Assembly (NCBI GenBank): GCA_002479645.1
Contig: DLOO01000070.1
Location: 18,664-29,762 of the forward strand
DNA length: 11,099 nt
Reading direction: 5' to 3'
DNA from: Lachnoclostridium sp. UBA7482
GTDB lineage: Bacteria > Bacillota > Clostridia > Lachnospirales > Lachnospiraceae
Within the stretch, counting starts at the first letter, position 1; each line of letters starts with the position of its first letter. Under the pieces are notes generated by a model. That model ran no database searches and was not told the origin of the DNA. It saw only the letters and a program-made list of their open reading frames with translations. Below are positions 1-6,318 of the stretch, piece by piece. The position numbers were made by a program, and so were the translations under genes.

Positions 1-834
1 CGGCAGGCATACCGGATGGACTTTGCGGTGTACCGAGCCTCGAACCGTTTGCTTGCGATGGGCAGGACGCCGAAGGAGCTATGCATCTGTCTTGTCGGCA
101 GTGAGCAAACAACGGAAGCGGAGTTTCGGCAGGTTCTTAAACGTGCGGCATCTGCGGCGCAGATACTTGATCTGGTTGTTGCCGATGTTGAGATTCGCAG
201 GGCGGATGTTGCTGCGATGATTATGACCGCGACCGTAAGCGGCGTGGCGGCAAAAAGCAGTAAGGTTTGCAAAGAAAATGCGGGGAACCGGACGGCGAAC
301 GGGGAAGCGGAGGCAGCCTATCACATCATTATGACCGGTTATGCCGGCGTGGAAGGAACCTTGGAGCTTTACCGCGAGCACGGTAATGAACTGGCGGCGC
401 GGCTGCCGAATCATTTTTGCAAAGGCGCGGAAGAACTGTGGCAATGCCTTGACGTGAGGAAGGCGGTACGAATCGGTCGGGAACATGGCGCTGCGGCGAT
501 GATGACCTACGGAGACGGCGGCATTTTCCGGGGGCTTTGGGATCTGGGCGAATGGCTACGGCTTGGTATGGAGCTGGATATGCCCGAGATTTTACTGCGG
601 CAGCAGACCATTGAGGCATGTGAGTACATGGACATCAATCCGTATCAGATGCGTGGCGGCGGCAGTGTACTGTTAGTGACCGACCGGGCGGAGGAGCTTC
701 TGGAAGCGTTATGGCAGCAGGACATTCCTGCCGCGGATATCGGCGTTTTGACGAAGAAGCCTGCCAGGGTACTTCGGAACGGAGAGGAAGAACGATATCT
801 TGAGCCTTTCCGGGGCGATTCCCTCAATGGATAA
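1..834 (+). CDS. AIR-synthase-like protein (HypE/ThiL/PurM superfamily), 5'-truncated by the window
   Basis: The frame is open from base 1, so the ATG at 16 is probably internal and about 60-70 N-terminal residues lie upstream; 277 codons are visible. The stretch beginning AVYRASNRLLAMG matches the 'A-N-D-L-x-A-M-G' helix of AIR-synthase-related proteins. After a linker, IIMTGYAGVEGTLELYREHG opens the C-terminal AIRS_C domain, followed by the REHGAAAMMTYGDGGIFRGL segment (family form roughly 'D-V-T-E-G-G-V-F-G-A-L-W-E') and the DINPYQM segment typical of the clostridial branch. Known members bind ATP and act in purine, thiamine, selenophosphate or hydrogenase cofactor chemistry, but the substrate of this branch is unknown to me. 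The usual GGHTE-like motif is replaced by VADVEIR, so ATP binding may be altered. An Lrp regulator and an aminotransferase follow 62 nt downstream. Family assignment is fairly sure; function is not. Confidence 0.72.
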   Translation, partial: RQAYRMDFAVYRASNRLLAMGRTPKELCICLVGSEQTTEAEFRQVLKRAASAAQILDLVVADVEIRRADVAAMIMTATVSGVAAKSSKVCKENAGNRTANGEAEAAYHIIMTGYAGVEGTLELYREHGNELAARLPNHFCKGAEELWQCLDVRKAVRIGREHGAAAMMTYGDGGIFRGLWDLGEWLRLGMELDMPEILLRQQTIEACEYMDINPYQMRGGGSVLLVTDRAEELLEALWQQDIPAADIGVLTKKPARVLRNGEEERYLEPFRGDSLNG

Positions 835-838
835 ACCG

Positions 839-881
839 AGCGAATTTCGCTTAGCATAAAATATAGCGCACCCGATGGTGC
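839..881 (+). promoter_or_regulatory. Intergenic dyads upstream of the Lrp-type gene, possible operator/leader
   Basis: The 62-nt gap between the AIRS-like gene and the Lrp gene holds two dyads. AGCGAATTTCGCT at 839-851 is a perfect 13-nt palindrome around one central base. GCACC-CGAT-GGTGC at 868-881 is a 5-bp stem with a 4-nt loop, ending 5 nt before the ribosome binding site. Between them is an AT-rich stretch, TAAAATAT at 856-863, that could serve as a -10 region, though I see no convincing -35. Lrp/AsnC proteins often autoregulate by binding dyads near their own promoter, which makes this a reasonable operator candidate. That role is inference; no known consensus is matched. There is no T-run, so neither dyad is an intrinsic terminator. 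Confidence 0.3.
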
Positions 882-896
882 AGAATGGAGGACATG

Positions 897-1385
897 ATGA
901 GTTTACGTATGCAGATTTTGGAGGCGATTGATCAGAACGCCCGTTTTGCTACAAAGGATTTGGCGATTATGCTCGGACAGGATGAGGAAACCATCCTTAA
1001 CGAGCTTGCAAAGATGGAAGAAGAAAAGATTATTTGCGGTTATACCACATTGATTGACTGGGATAAGACCGAATTGTCCCAGGTAATTGCAATGATTGAG
1101 GTCAAGGTAACTCCTCAGCGCGGTCAGGGATTTGACAAGATTGCCGAGAGAATTTACCAGTTTGAAGAGGTGGACGCCGTATTTTTGATGAGCGGCTCCT
1201 TCGATTTGACGGTTATGTTAAAGGGAAAGAGCTTGAAGAGCGTTTCCCAGTTCGTATCCGAGAAGCTGTCGCCGCTGGAGTCTGTGCTCAGTACCTCGAC
1301 CCATTTTGTATTGAAGAAGTACAAGGAGCACGGCGTGACCCTTGTAAAAGACAATGAAGATGAAAGGATGTTGATTACTCCATGA
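897..1385 (+). CDS. Lrp/AsnC family transcriptional regulator
   Basis: 162 aa, normal for the family. Residues about 4-50 form the N-terminal winged helix-turn-helix (LRMQILEAIDQNARF, then KDLAIMLGQDEETILNELAKME). Residues about 60-140 form the RAM/AsnC ligand-sensing domain, with the conserved glycine-aspartate region visible as MSGSFDLTVML and ending in STSTHFVLKKYKEHG. Such proteins form dimers or octamers, sense amino acids or related metabolites and bind DNA. The start at 897 is preferred because GGAGG at 887-891 then sits 5 nt upstream; ATGs at 885 and 894 lie within or too close to that site. The stop overlaps the next gene's ATG (ATGA), so regulator and aminotransferase are probably translationally coupled, and it likely controls that gene and itself (inference). 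Confidence 0.9.
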   Translation: MSLRMQILEAIDQNARFATKDLAIMLGQDEETILNELAKMEEEKIICGYTTLIDWDKTELSQVIAMIEVKVTPQRGQGFDKIAERIYQFEEVDAVFLMSGSFDLTVMLKGKSLKSVSQFVSEKLSPLESVLSTSTHFVLKKYKEHGVTLVKDNEDERMLITP

Positions 1386-2545
1386 GAAACCCGTTGAATC
1401 CCAGTGTTGTGGAAATTAAACCTTCCGGAATCCGGAAATTTTTTGATATCGTCAGTGAAATGAAGGATGCAATCAGTCTTGGCGTAGGCGAGCCCGATTT
1501 TGCAACCCCGTGGCACGTAAGAGAAGAGGGCATCTATTCCCTTGAGAAGGGAAGAACCCATTACACCTCCAATGCCGGTCTGATGGAGCTTCGTGAGGAA
1601 ATCTGCAAATTCATGAGCCGCCATTACGGCCTGACCTATGAACCCAGGAAGGAAGTTATCATTACCGTTGGCGGCAGCGAGGCTATTGACCTTGCGATTC
1701 GCGCTATGGTTTGCCCCGGCGAGGAGGTTATCATTCCTCAGCCCAGTTATGTTTCCTATGAGCCTTGCGTTATCCTGACCCAGGGTGTGCCGGTTATTAT
1801 TCCGCTCAGGGAGGAAAATGAGTTCCGCCTTACGAAGGAGGAGCTTCTGGCAGCAGTTACCGACAAGACCAAACTTCTGATTCTGCCGTTCCCGAACAAC
1901 CCGACCGGTGCAATTATGACAAAGGAAGACCTTGAGGCAATTGCCGAGGTATGTATCGAGAAGGATATTTTCGTTGTATCCGATGAGATTTACAGTGAGT
2001 TGACTTATGATTACAAGCACGTTTCCATCGCATCCATTCCGGGTATGCAGGAGCGCACCATTGTAATCAACGGATTTTCCAAGGGTCATGCTATGACCGG
2101 CTGGCGTCTTGGTTACGCATGCGGTCCGGCAATGATTCTGGAGCAGATGTTAAAGATTCACCAGTTTGCTATTATGTGTGCGCCGACTACCAGCCAGTGT
2201 GCTGCCGTAGAGGCTCTTCGTAACGGTGACAGTGATGTGGAGATGATGCGTGAGTCCTATGACCAGCGTCGTCGTCTGGTGCTTCACGAGCTTCGTGATA
2301 TGGGACTGACTTGTTTTGAGCCTTACGGAGCATTTTATGTATTCCCTTGTATTAGGAGCCTTGGCATGACCAGTGAGGAATTTGCAACCCTGCTTCTGCA
2401 GGAGGAAAAGGTCGCTATTGTTCCCGGCACCGCATTTGGCGACAGCGGTGAGGGCTTTATGCGAATTTCCTATGCATATTCCATCGAAAATCTGAAGAAG
2501 GCGCTCAGCCGTGTACGCAGCTTTGTGGAGCGCCACAGACAGTAG
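1382..2545 (+). CDS. Class I/II (fold type I) PLP-dependent aminotransferase
   Basis: 387 aa, typical of the AspC/PatA-like subgroup of cytosolic aminotransferases that move an amino group from an amino acid to a 2-oxo acid. Visible residues: the SGIRKFFD motif near the N-terminus (residues 15-22), GVGEPDF, the PNNPTG motif with N173, SDEIY with D201 and Y204 contacting the cofactor, the Schiff-base lysine K234 in SKGHAMTGWRLGY, and R361 in the FMRISY segment that usually binds the substrate carboxylate. All key residues are present, so it should be active. Exact substrate cannot be read from sequence. The nearest SD-like site, AAGGA at 1364-1368, is 13 nt from the ATG, so initiation probably depends on coupling with the overlapping Lrp gene. 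A terminator-like hairpin lies at codons 14-21. Confidence 0.93.
   Translation: MRNPLNPSVVEIKPSGIRKFFDIVSEMKDAISLGVGEPDFATPWHVREEGIYSLEKGRTHYTSNAGLMELREEICKFMSRHYGLTYEPRKEVIITVGGSEAIDLAIRAMVCPGEEVIIPQPSYVSYEPCVILTQGVPVIIPLREENEFRLTKEELLAAVTDKTKLLILPFPNNPTGAIMTKEDLEAIAEVCIEKDIFVVSDEIYSELTYDYKHVSIASIPGMQERTIVINGFSKGHAMTGWRLGYACGPAMILEQMLKIHQFAIMCAPTTSQCAAVEALRNGDSDVEMMRESYDQRRRLVLHELRDMGLTCFEPYGAFYVFPCIRSLGMTSEEFATLLLQEEKVAIVPGTAFGDSGEGFMRISYAYSIENLKKALSRVRSFVERHRQ
1423..1444 (+). terminator. Terminator-like hairpin plus T6 inside the aminotransferase 5' coding region
   Basis: TTCCGG at 1423-1428 pairs perfectly with CCGGAA at 1432-1437 around an AAT loop; one A separates the stem from TTTTTT at 1439-1444. 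The element starts 41 nt after the ATG and encodes PSGIRKFF, a conserved family motif, so it may be a by-product of protein constraint. The stem is short (6 bp, 4 of them GC) but the layout is that of an intrinsic terminator. Ribosomes translating the gene would be expected to melt it, so it could act only when translation fails (inference). Confidence 0.35.
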
Positions 2546-2554
2546 GGACATACT

Positions 2555-3049
2555 ATGTTGAATATTGTTTTGCATGAGCCGGAAATTCCGGCAAATACAG
2601 GAAACATCGGAAGAACCTGTGTGGCTTCAGGCGCCGGTCTGCATCTGATTCGGCCGCTTGGATTTTCTCTGGAGGAGAAGATGTTAAAGCGCGCCGGACT
2701 GGACTATTGGCAGTATCTGGATTTACATATATACGATGATTTTGATGACTTTTGCCGAAAAAATCCCGGCGCCAAGATTTATTATGCGACTACGAAGGCG
2801 AAGCGCGCCTACACGCAGGTGGCATTTGAACCGGACAGCTTTATTATGTTCGGCAAGGAGAGCGCCGGAATCCCGGAGGAGATTCTGGTGGATCACGGGG
2901 ACGCCTGCGTTCGTATCCCCATGATTGGGGAGATGCGATCCCTGAATCTTTCCAATGCCGTCGCAATTGTTCTCTATGAAGCCCTTAGACAGAACGATTT
3001 TGAGGGAATGCGCTGCGAAGGCGAGCTTCATCGACTTCAGTGGAAATGA
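2555..3049 (+). CDS. trmL: tRNA (cytidine/uridine-34 2'-O)-methyltransferase TrmL
   Basis: 164 aa, close to the usual length of this minimal SPOUT methyltransferase (about 155-165). The knotted-fold signatures are clear: HEPEIPANTGNIGRTC at residues 7-22 (N14, N17, R20), FGKESAGIP at 99-107, and IPMIGEMRSLNLSNAVAIV at 121-139 forming the SAM-binding trefoil knot. Known members use S-adenosylmethionine to methylate the 2'-hydroxyl of the wobble nucleotide of tRNA-Leu isoacceptors, acting as homodimers in the cytosol. The gene starts 9 nt after the aminotransferase stop with a weak AGGGA site (2544-2548) 6 nt upstream, and mutS2 follows 22 nt after its stop, consistent with cotranscription. A perfect 15-nt dyad lies in codons 8-13. 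Assignment is firm; the exact tRNA target is by homology. Confidence 0.95.
   Translation: MLNIVLHEPEIPANTGNIGRTCVASGAGLHLIRPLGFSLEEKMLKRAGLDYWQYLDLHIYDDFDDFCRKNPGAKIYYATTKAKRAYTQVAFEPDSFIMFGKESAGIPEEILVDHGDACVRIPMIGEMRSLNLSNAVAIVLYEALRQNDFEGMRCEGELHRLQWK
2578..2592 (+). other. Perfect dyad in the early trmL coding region
   Basis: GCCGGAA at 2578-2584 is the exact reverse complement of TTCCGGC at 2586-2592, with one A between them. In RNA it would give a 6-bp, GC-rich stem with an AAT loop, starting 23 nt after the start codon. It encodes the conserved EPEIPA segment, so codon constraint alone may explain it. No T-run follows, so it is not a terminator; any effect would be on ribosome loading. 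Confidence 0.3.
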
Positions 3050-3071
3050 TGTTTTCAAAGGAATAGGAGTT

Positions 3072-5456
3072 ATGAACGAGAAAGCTTTAAGAACCCTGGA
3101 ATTTACCAAAATTCGGGAAATGCTTACGCATCATGCGGGTTCCTCGCTCGGAAAGGAGCGTGCTTCGGCACTTGCGCCCCTGACGGAACGCGAGGAGATT
3201 GAGCGCATGCAGCAACAGACGGCAGATGCCTATCAGCGCATCTGTTCAAAAGGTAATTTGTCCTTTAACGGAATCCCGGACATTCGGGATTCCTTTCTGC
3301 GCTTAGAAAGGGGCGGGACATTGACCATGACAGAGCTTCTGCGGGTCGGTTCCCTGCTTACGGCAACCCTTCGGGCGAAGAATTACGGATATAACGGGGA
3401 CAAGGATGCCAATGAGGACGAGGGCGATTCCCTGACGGAAGCCTTCTCTATGCTGGTTCCGCTGTCTCCGATGAAACATGAGATTGAGCGCTGCATCCTC
3501 TCCGAAGAGGAAATGGCGGACGATGCCAGCGCGGGACTTCGGAGCGTGCGCCGTCAGATGAAGACCATTCATGATAAGATTCATGAACGCCTCGGTGCGA
3601 TTGTAAATCAGGCTTCGGCAGCCGGTATGCTGCAGGATGCGCTGATTACCATGCGGGACGGTCGGTATTGTCTGCCGTACCGCAGCGAATACAAGAATCA
3701 GGTCAGCGGTATGGTGCACGACCAGTCGTCGACAGGGTCCACGTCCTTCATTGAACCGATGGAAGTGGTGCGGCTTAACAACGAACTGCGTGAACTTGCC
3801 ATTCGGGAAAAAGAAGAAATTGAAAAAGTACTTGCCGACCTTTCCGAGCAGCTTGCCCCTGAGGTTGATAACCTGCGATACGACCAGGATACTCTGGCAG
3901 AGCTGGATTTTATTTTCGCAAGAGGAAAGCTGGCGCAGAGTATGATGGGAACCCGACCCGAATTTTCCGAGGATCGCAGCATGACGATTAAGCAGGGACG
4001 TCATCCGCTGATTGATGCAAAAAAGGTTGTGCCCATTGATATTTCCATGGGAAAAGAGTATTCCATGATTGTCATTACCGGTCCCAATACCGGTGGTAAG
4101 ACAGTAACCTTGAAAACGGTCGGCCTGTTTACGATGATGGGGCAGGCAGGTCTTCATATCCCGGCAAAGCAGGGATCGGTACTGGGCATCTTCCGGGAGG
4201 TATTTGCCGACATCGGTGATGAACAGAGTATTGAGCAGTCCCTAAGTACGTTCTCCTCGCATATGACCAATACGGTTCGTATCCTCGAGGAGATTACGGA
4301 TGAGGATATGGTGCTCTTCGATGAGCTTGGAGCCGGAACGGACCCAACAGAGGGTGCAGCGCTTGCCATGGCTATCCTGACGTCGATTCACCGCTATGAC
4401 ATTCGCGCCCTCGCAACAACGCATTATGCGGAGCTGAAGGTATTTGCCATGACGACGCCCGGTGTGGTAAATGCGTGCTGCGAATTTAACGTGGAGACAT
4501 TGTCGCCCACGTATCGTCTGCTGGTGGGTATTCCCGGCAAGAGTAACGCATTTGCCATTTCCCGTAAACTCGGGCTTTCCGATCTGATTATCGAGGAGGC
4601 GAACAGCTTCATCGGCATTAAGGATAAGAGCTTTGAGGACATGCTGACCGAACTGGAGGAGAAGCGTCAGCTTCTCGAACAGGAATTGGCAGACGCCGGA
4701 GCGAACCGCAGGGAGACGGCACTAATCCGAAGTGAATGGGAGAAGAAGCAGAAGACGGCGGATGAACGCCGCGAGCAGATTCTCAAAAGAGCCAACGAGG
4801 AGGCAGGAAATATCCTCGCGGAAGCCAAGGAATATGCAGACTCTGCCATTAAGCGTATGCGCAAGCTCGAGCAGTCCGGCAGCGCAGACAACGCCATGGA
4901 GGAGGAACGACGGAAGATTCGCGAGAAGCTTGGAGCGGTGGAGGAGAAAAATGCGCTTGTACGCAAGGAAAGGCGCAGGGAATACAAGGCGTCGGATTTC
5001 CATATTGGCGATACGGTGCATGTACTCAGCATGAACTTAAACGGTACGATTCACACCCTGCCGAACGAAAAGGGCGACTGTTTCGTTACCATGGGAATCA
5101 TGCAGTCCAAATGCAACATCCGCGACCTTGAACTTGTGCAGGAAGAGAAGGGCGTACCGGAGAAGAAACGGCAGAATACCGGTTCTTCCGTGGGAGCCGG
5201 TAAGACGGCAACCATCAGCCCGGAAATCAATCTGGTCGGAAAGCGTGTGGATGAGGCGATTGCAGAGTTAGACAAATATCTGGATGATGCTTATTTGGCA
5301 CATCTGGCACAGGTTACCGTCATTCACGGACGCGGAACCGGTGCGCTCAGAACTGCGGTACAGAACCATTGCCGCAGATTGAAATATGTCAAAGAATTTC
5401 GCGCCGGAGCGTACGGCGAAGGAGACCACGGTGTGACGATTGTGGTATTTAGATAG
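3072..5456 (+). CDS. mutS2: MutS2 ATPase with C-terminal Smr domain
   Basis: 794 aa, matching the usual 780-795. Order: MutS-like core/lever region (about 1-310); ABC-type ATPase with Walker A GPNTGGKT at 337-344, signature loop SLSTFSSHM, Walker B MVLFDELGAGTDPTEG starting at M413 (D417, E418) and the TTHYAELK switch; a charged coiled-coil linker (about 510-640); a basic KOW-like segment (YKASDFHIGDTVHVL); and a C-terminal Smr domain with HGRGTGALR at 752-760. MutS2 lacks the mismatch-recognition domain of MutS; roles reported in Firmicutes are suppression of homologous recombination and rescue of collided ribosomes. The Smr domain opens with NLVGK (720-724) where the classic motif is LDLRG. 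Start: ATG 3072 has AGGAG at 3065-3069 plus an upstream AAAGGA; an in-frame ATG at 2955 would overlap trmL by 95 nt and exceed family length. It follows trmL and precedes a 114-nt leader. Confidence 0.96.
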   Translation: MNEKALRTLEFTKIREMLTHHAGSSLGKERASALAPLTEREEIERMQQQTADAYQRICSKGNLSFNGIPDIRDSFLRLERGGTLTMTELLRVGSLLTATLRAKNYGYNGDKDANEDEGDSLTEAFSMLVPLSPMKHEIERCILSEEEMADDASAGLRSVRRQMKTIHDKIHERLGAIVNQASAAGMLQDALITMRDGRYCLPYRSEYKNQVSGMVHDQSSTGSTSFIEPMEVVRLNNELRELAIREKEEIEKVLADLSEQLAPEVDNLRYDQDTLAELDFIFARGKLAQSMMGTRPEFSEDRSMTIKQGRHPLIDAKKVVPIDISMGKEYSMIVITGPNTGGKTVTLKTVGLFTMMGQAGLHIPAKQGSVLGIFREVFADIGDEQSIEQSLSTFSSHMTNTVRILEEITDEDMVLFDELGAGTDPTEGAALAMAILTSIHRYDIRALATTHYAELKVFAMTTPGVVNACCEFNVETLSPTYRLLVGIPGKSNAFAISRKLGLSDLIIEEANSFIGIKDKSFEDMLTELEEKRQLLEQELADAGANRRETALIRSEWEKKQKTADERREQILKRANEEAGNILAEAKEYADSAIKRMRKLEQSGSADNAMEEERRKIREKLGAVEEKNALVRKERRREYKASDFHIGDTVHVLSMNLNGTIHTLPNEKGDCFVTMGIMQSKCNIRDLELVQEEKGVPEKKRQNTGSSVGAGKTATISPEINLVGKRVDEAIAELDKYLDDAYLAHLAQVTVIHGRGTGALRTAVQNHCRRLKYVKEFRAGAYGEGDHGVTIVVFR
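3270..3293 (+). other. 9-bp perfect hairpin inside mutS2
   Basis: GGAATCCCG at 3270-3278 pairs perfectly with CGGGATTCC at 3285-3293 around a 6-nt loop, followed by TTTCT. It is the longest perfect local stem I noticed in the window and begins 198 nt into mutS2, encoding the GIPDIRDS segment. The T-run is too short and broken for a standard terminator. It may be coincidence from codon choice, or an intragenic pause or processing site. Confidence 0.3.
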
Positions 5457-5478
5457 TCCTCTGATTAGGAAGGGGACG

Positions 5479-5526
5479 TCCGGAATGTCGCATTTCGGAT
5501 AATACCGGTGGGCGGGAACCGCCGGT
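5479..5526 (+). promoter_or_regulatory. Tandem hairpins in the leader of the two-component operon
   Basis: The 114-nt gap from 5457 to 5570 is the largest in the window. Hairpin A: TCCGGAATG (5479-5487) pairs with CATTTCGGA (5491-5499) through one G-T wobble around a TCG loop. Hairpin B: ACCGGTGG (5504-5511) pairs with CCGCCGGT (5519-5526), also with one wobble, around a 7-nt loop. Only four nucleotides separate them. GATAAT at 5498-5503 resembles a -10 box but no good -35 is visible. Neither hairpin is followed by a T-run, so they do not look like intrinsic terminators. I could not match the element to a riboswitch class I know. It may be a leader structure, a processing site separating mutS2 from the downstream genes, or a protein-binding site. 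Confidence 0.4.
5485..5502 (+). CDS. Possible 5-codon leader mini-ORF
   Basis: ATG-TCG-CAT-TTC-GGA-TAA would encode MSHFG. An SD-like AGGAAGGGG lies at 5467-5475, 9 nt upstream, which is at the long end of normal spacing. The mini-ORF sits across the 3' half of leader hairpin A, so translating it would disrupt that stem. With only five codons this may be chance; no repeated regulatory codon is present that would suggest classical attenuation. Confidence 0.12.
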   Translation: MSHFG

Positions 5527-5570
5527 GCGATAGAGGAGAGGCCCGAATAAAAAGAAAGGAATTAGGAGCG

Positions 5571-6290
5571 ATGACGGAAAAACCGAGAATTCTGATTGTG
5601 GATGACGACAATAACATCGCCGAGCTGATTGCCCTGTATCTTATGAAGGAGTATTACGATACGCAGATTGTCGGCGACGGTTTGGAGGCTGTGGAAAAGT
5701 TTGCGGAATACCATCCGAATCTGGTGCTGCTCGACCTGATGCTCCCGGGAATCGACGGTTACGAAGTGTGCCGCCAGATTCGCAAGACGTCGGATGTGCC
5801 GATTATTATGATGTCCGCAAAGGGCGAGACCTTTGATAAGGTGCTCGGCCTTGAACTGGGAGCGGACGATTATATTATGAAGCCGTTTGATACAAAGGAG
5901 CTTGTAGCTAGGGTTAAGGCGGTGCTGCGCCGCTTTAAGCAGGAGCCGGAGACCGCACAGTTATCGGAAGCAGATGCCAGCCAGATGCAGGGCGACTATG
6001 TAACGTATGAGGATTTGATGATTAATCTGACAACCTATACCTGCATTTATCTCGGCAATAAGATTGAAATGCCGCCGAAGGAGCTGGAACTGCTGTATTA
6101 TCTGGCTTCCAACCCGAATCATGTATTTACCCGTGAGCAGCTTTTAGACAAAATCTGGGGCTACGATTATGTGGGTGACACCAGAACCGTGGACGTTCAT
6201 GTAAAGAGGATTCGTGAGAAAATCGGAGGTCATGGCAAGTGGAATCTGGGAACGGTTTGGGGAATCGGTTATAAATTCGAGCTGCATTAG
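5571..6290 (+). CDS. OmpR/PhoB-family response regulator
   Basis: 239 aa. Receiver domain about residues 5-122: acidic pocket D11-D12-D13, phospho-acceptor D55 in VLLDLMLPGIDGYE, switch residue S81, and K103 in IMKPF. After a linker, a winged-helix DNA-binding domain (about 140-239) shows MPPKELELLYYLASNPNHVF, then DTRTVDVHVKRIREKIG as recognition helix and GTVWGIGYKFE as wing. All phosphorelay residues are intact, so it should be phosphorylated by the kinase encoded 28 nt downstream and then bind promoter DNA as a dimer. The ATG at 5571 is chosen because AGGAG (5564-5568) and a second AAAGGA (5555-5560) precede it; an in-frame GTG at 5508 would add 21 unrelated residues, has no ribosome site and falls inside hairpin B. 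It most resembles PhoP/WalR-type regulators; regulon unknown. Confidence 0.95.
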   Translation: MTEKPRILIVDDDNNIAELIALYLMKEYYDTQIVGDGLEAVEKFAEYHPNLVLLDLMLPGIDGYEVCRQIRKTSDVPIIMMSAKGETFDKVLGLELGADDYIMKPFDTKELVARVKAVLRRFKQEPETAQLSEADASQMQGDYVTYEDLMINLTTYTCIYLGNKIEMPPKELELLYYLASNPNHVFTREQLLDKIWGYDYVGDTRTVDVHVKRIREKIGGHGKWNLGTVWGIGYKFELH

Positions 6291-6318
6291 TATGACAAAT
6301 CCGTAAGCGAGGAATGGT

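Noticed and set aside
1154..2089. Long antisense open frame (311 codons) opposite the Lrp and aminotransferase genes
   Set aside because: It lies opposite two well-supported genes and its translation has no recognisable family motif; open antisense frames are common when the sense gene has strong codon bias.
2955..3071. Upstream in-frame ATG extending MutS2 by 39 residues
   Set aside because: It would overlap trmL by 95 nt and exceed the family length; the ATG at 3072 has AGGAG and starts at the conserved MutS2 N-terminus.
4077..4094. ACCGGT repeated 6 nt apart, forming a potential hairpin
   Set aside because: It falls exactly on the mutS2 Walker A codons (TGPNTGG), where the T-G repeat in the protein explains the repeated word.
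3303..4157. Antisense open frame (284 codons) opposite mutS2
   Set aside because: It overlaps the conserved MutS2 core including the Walker A region, and shows no domain or family motif.
5508..5570. GTG start extending the response regulator by 21 residues
   Set aside because: No ribosome binding site precedes it, it falls within hairpin B, and the extra residues are not part of the receiver domain.
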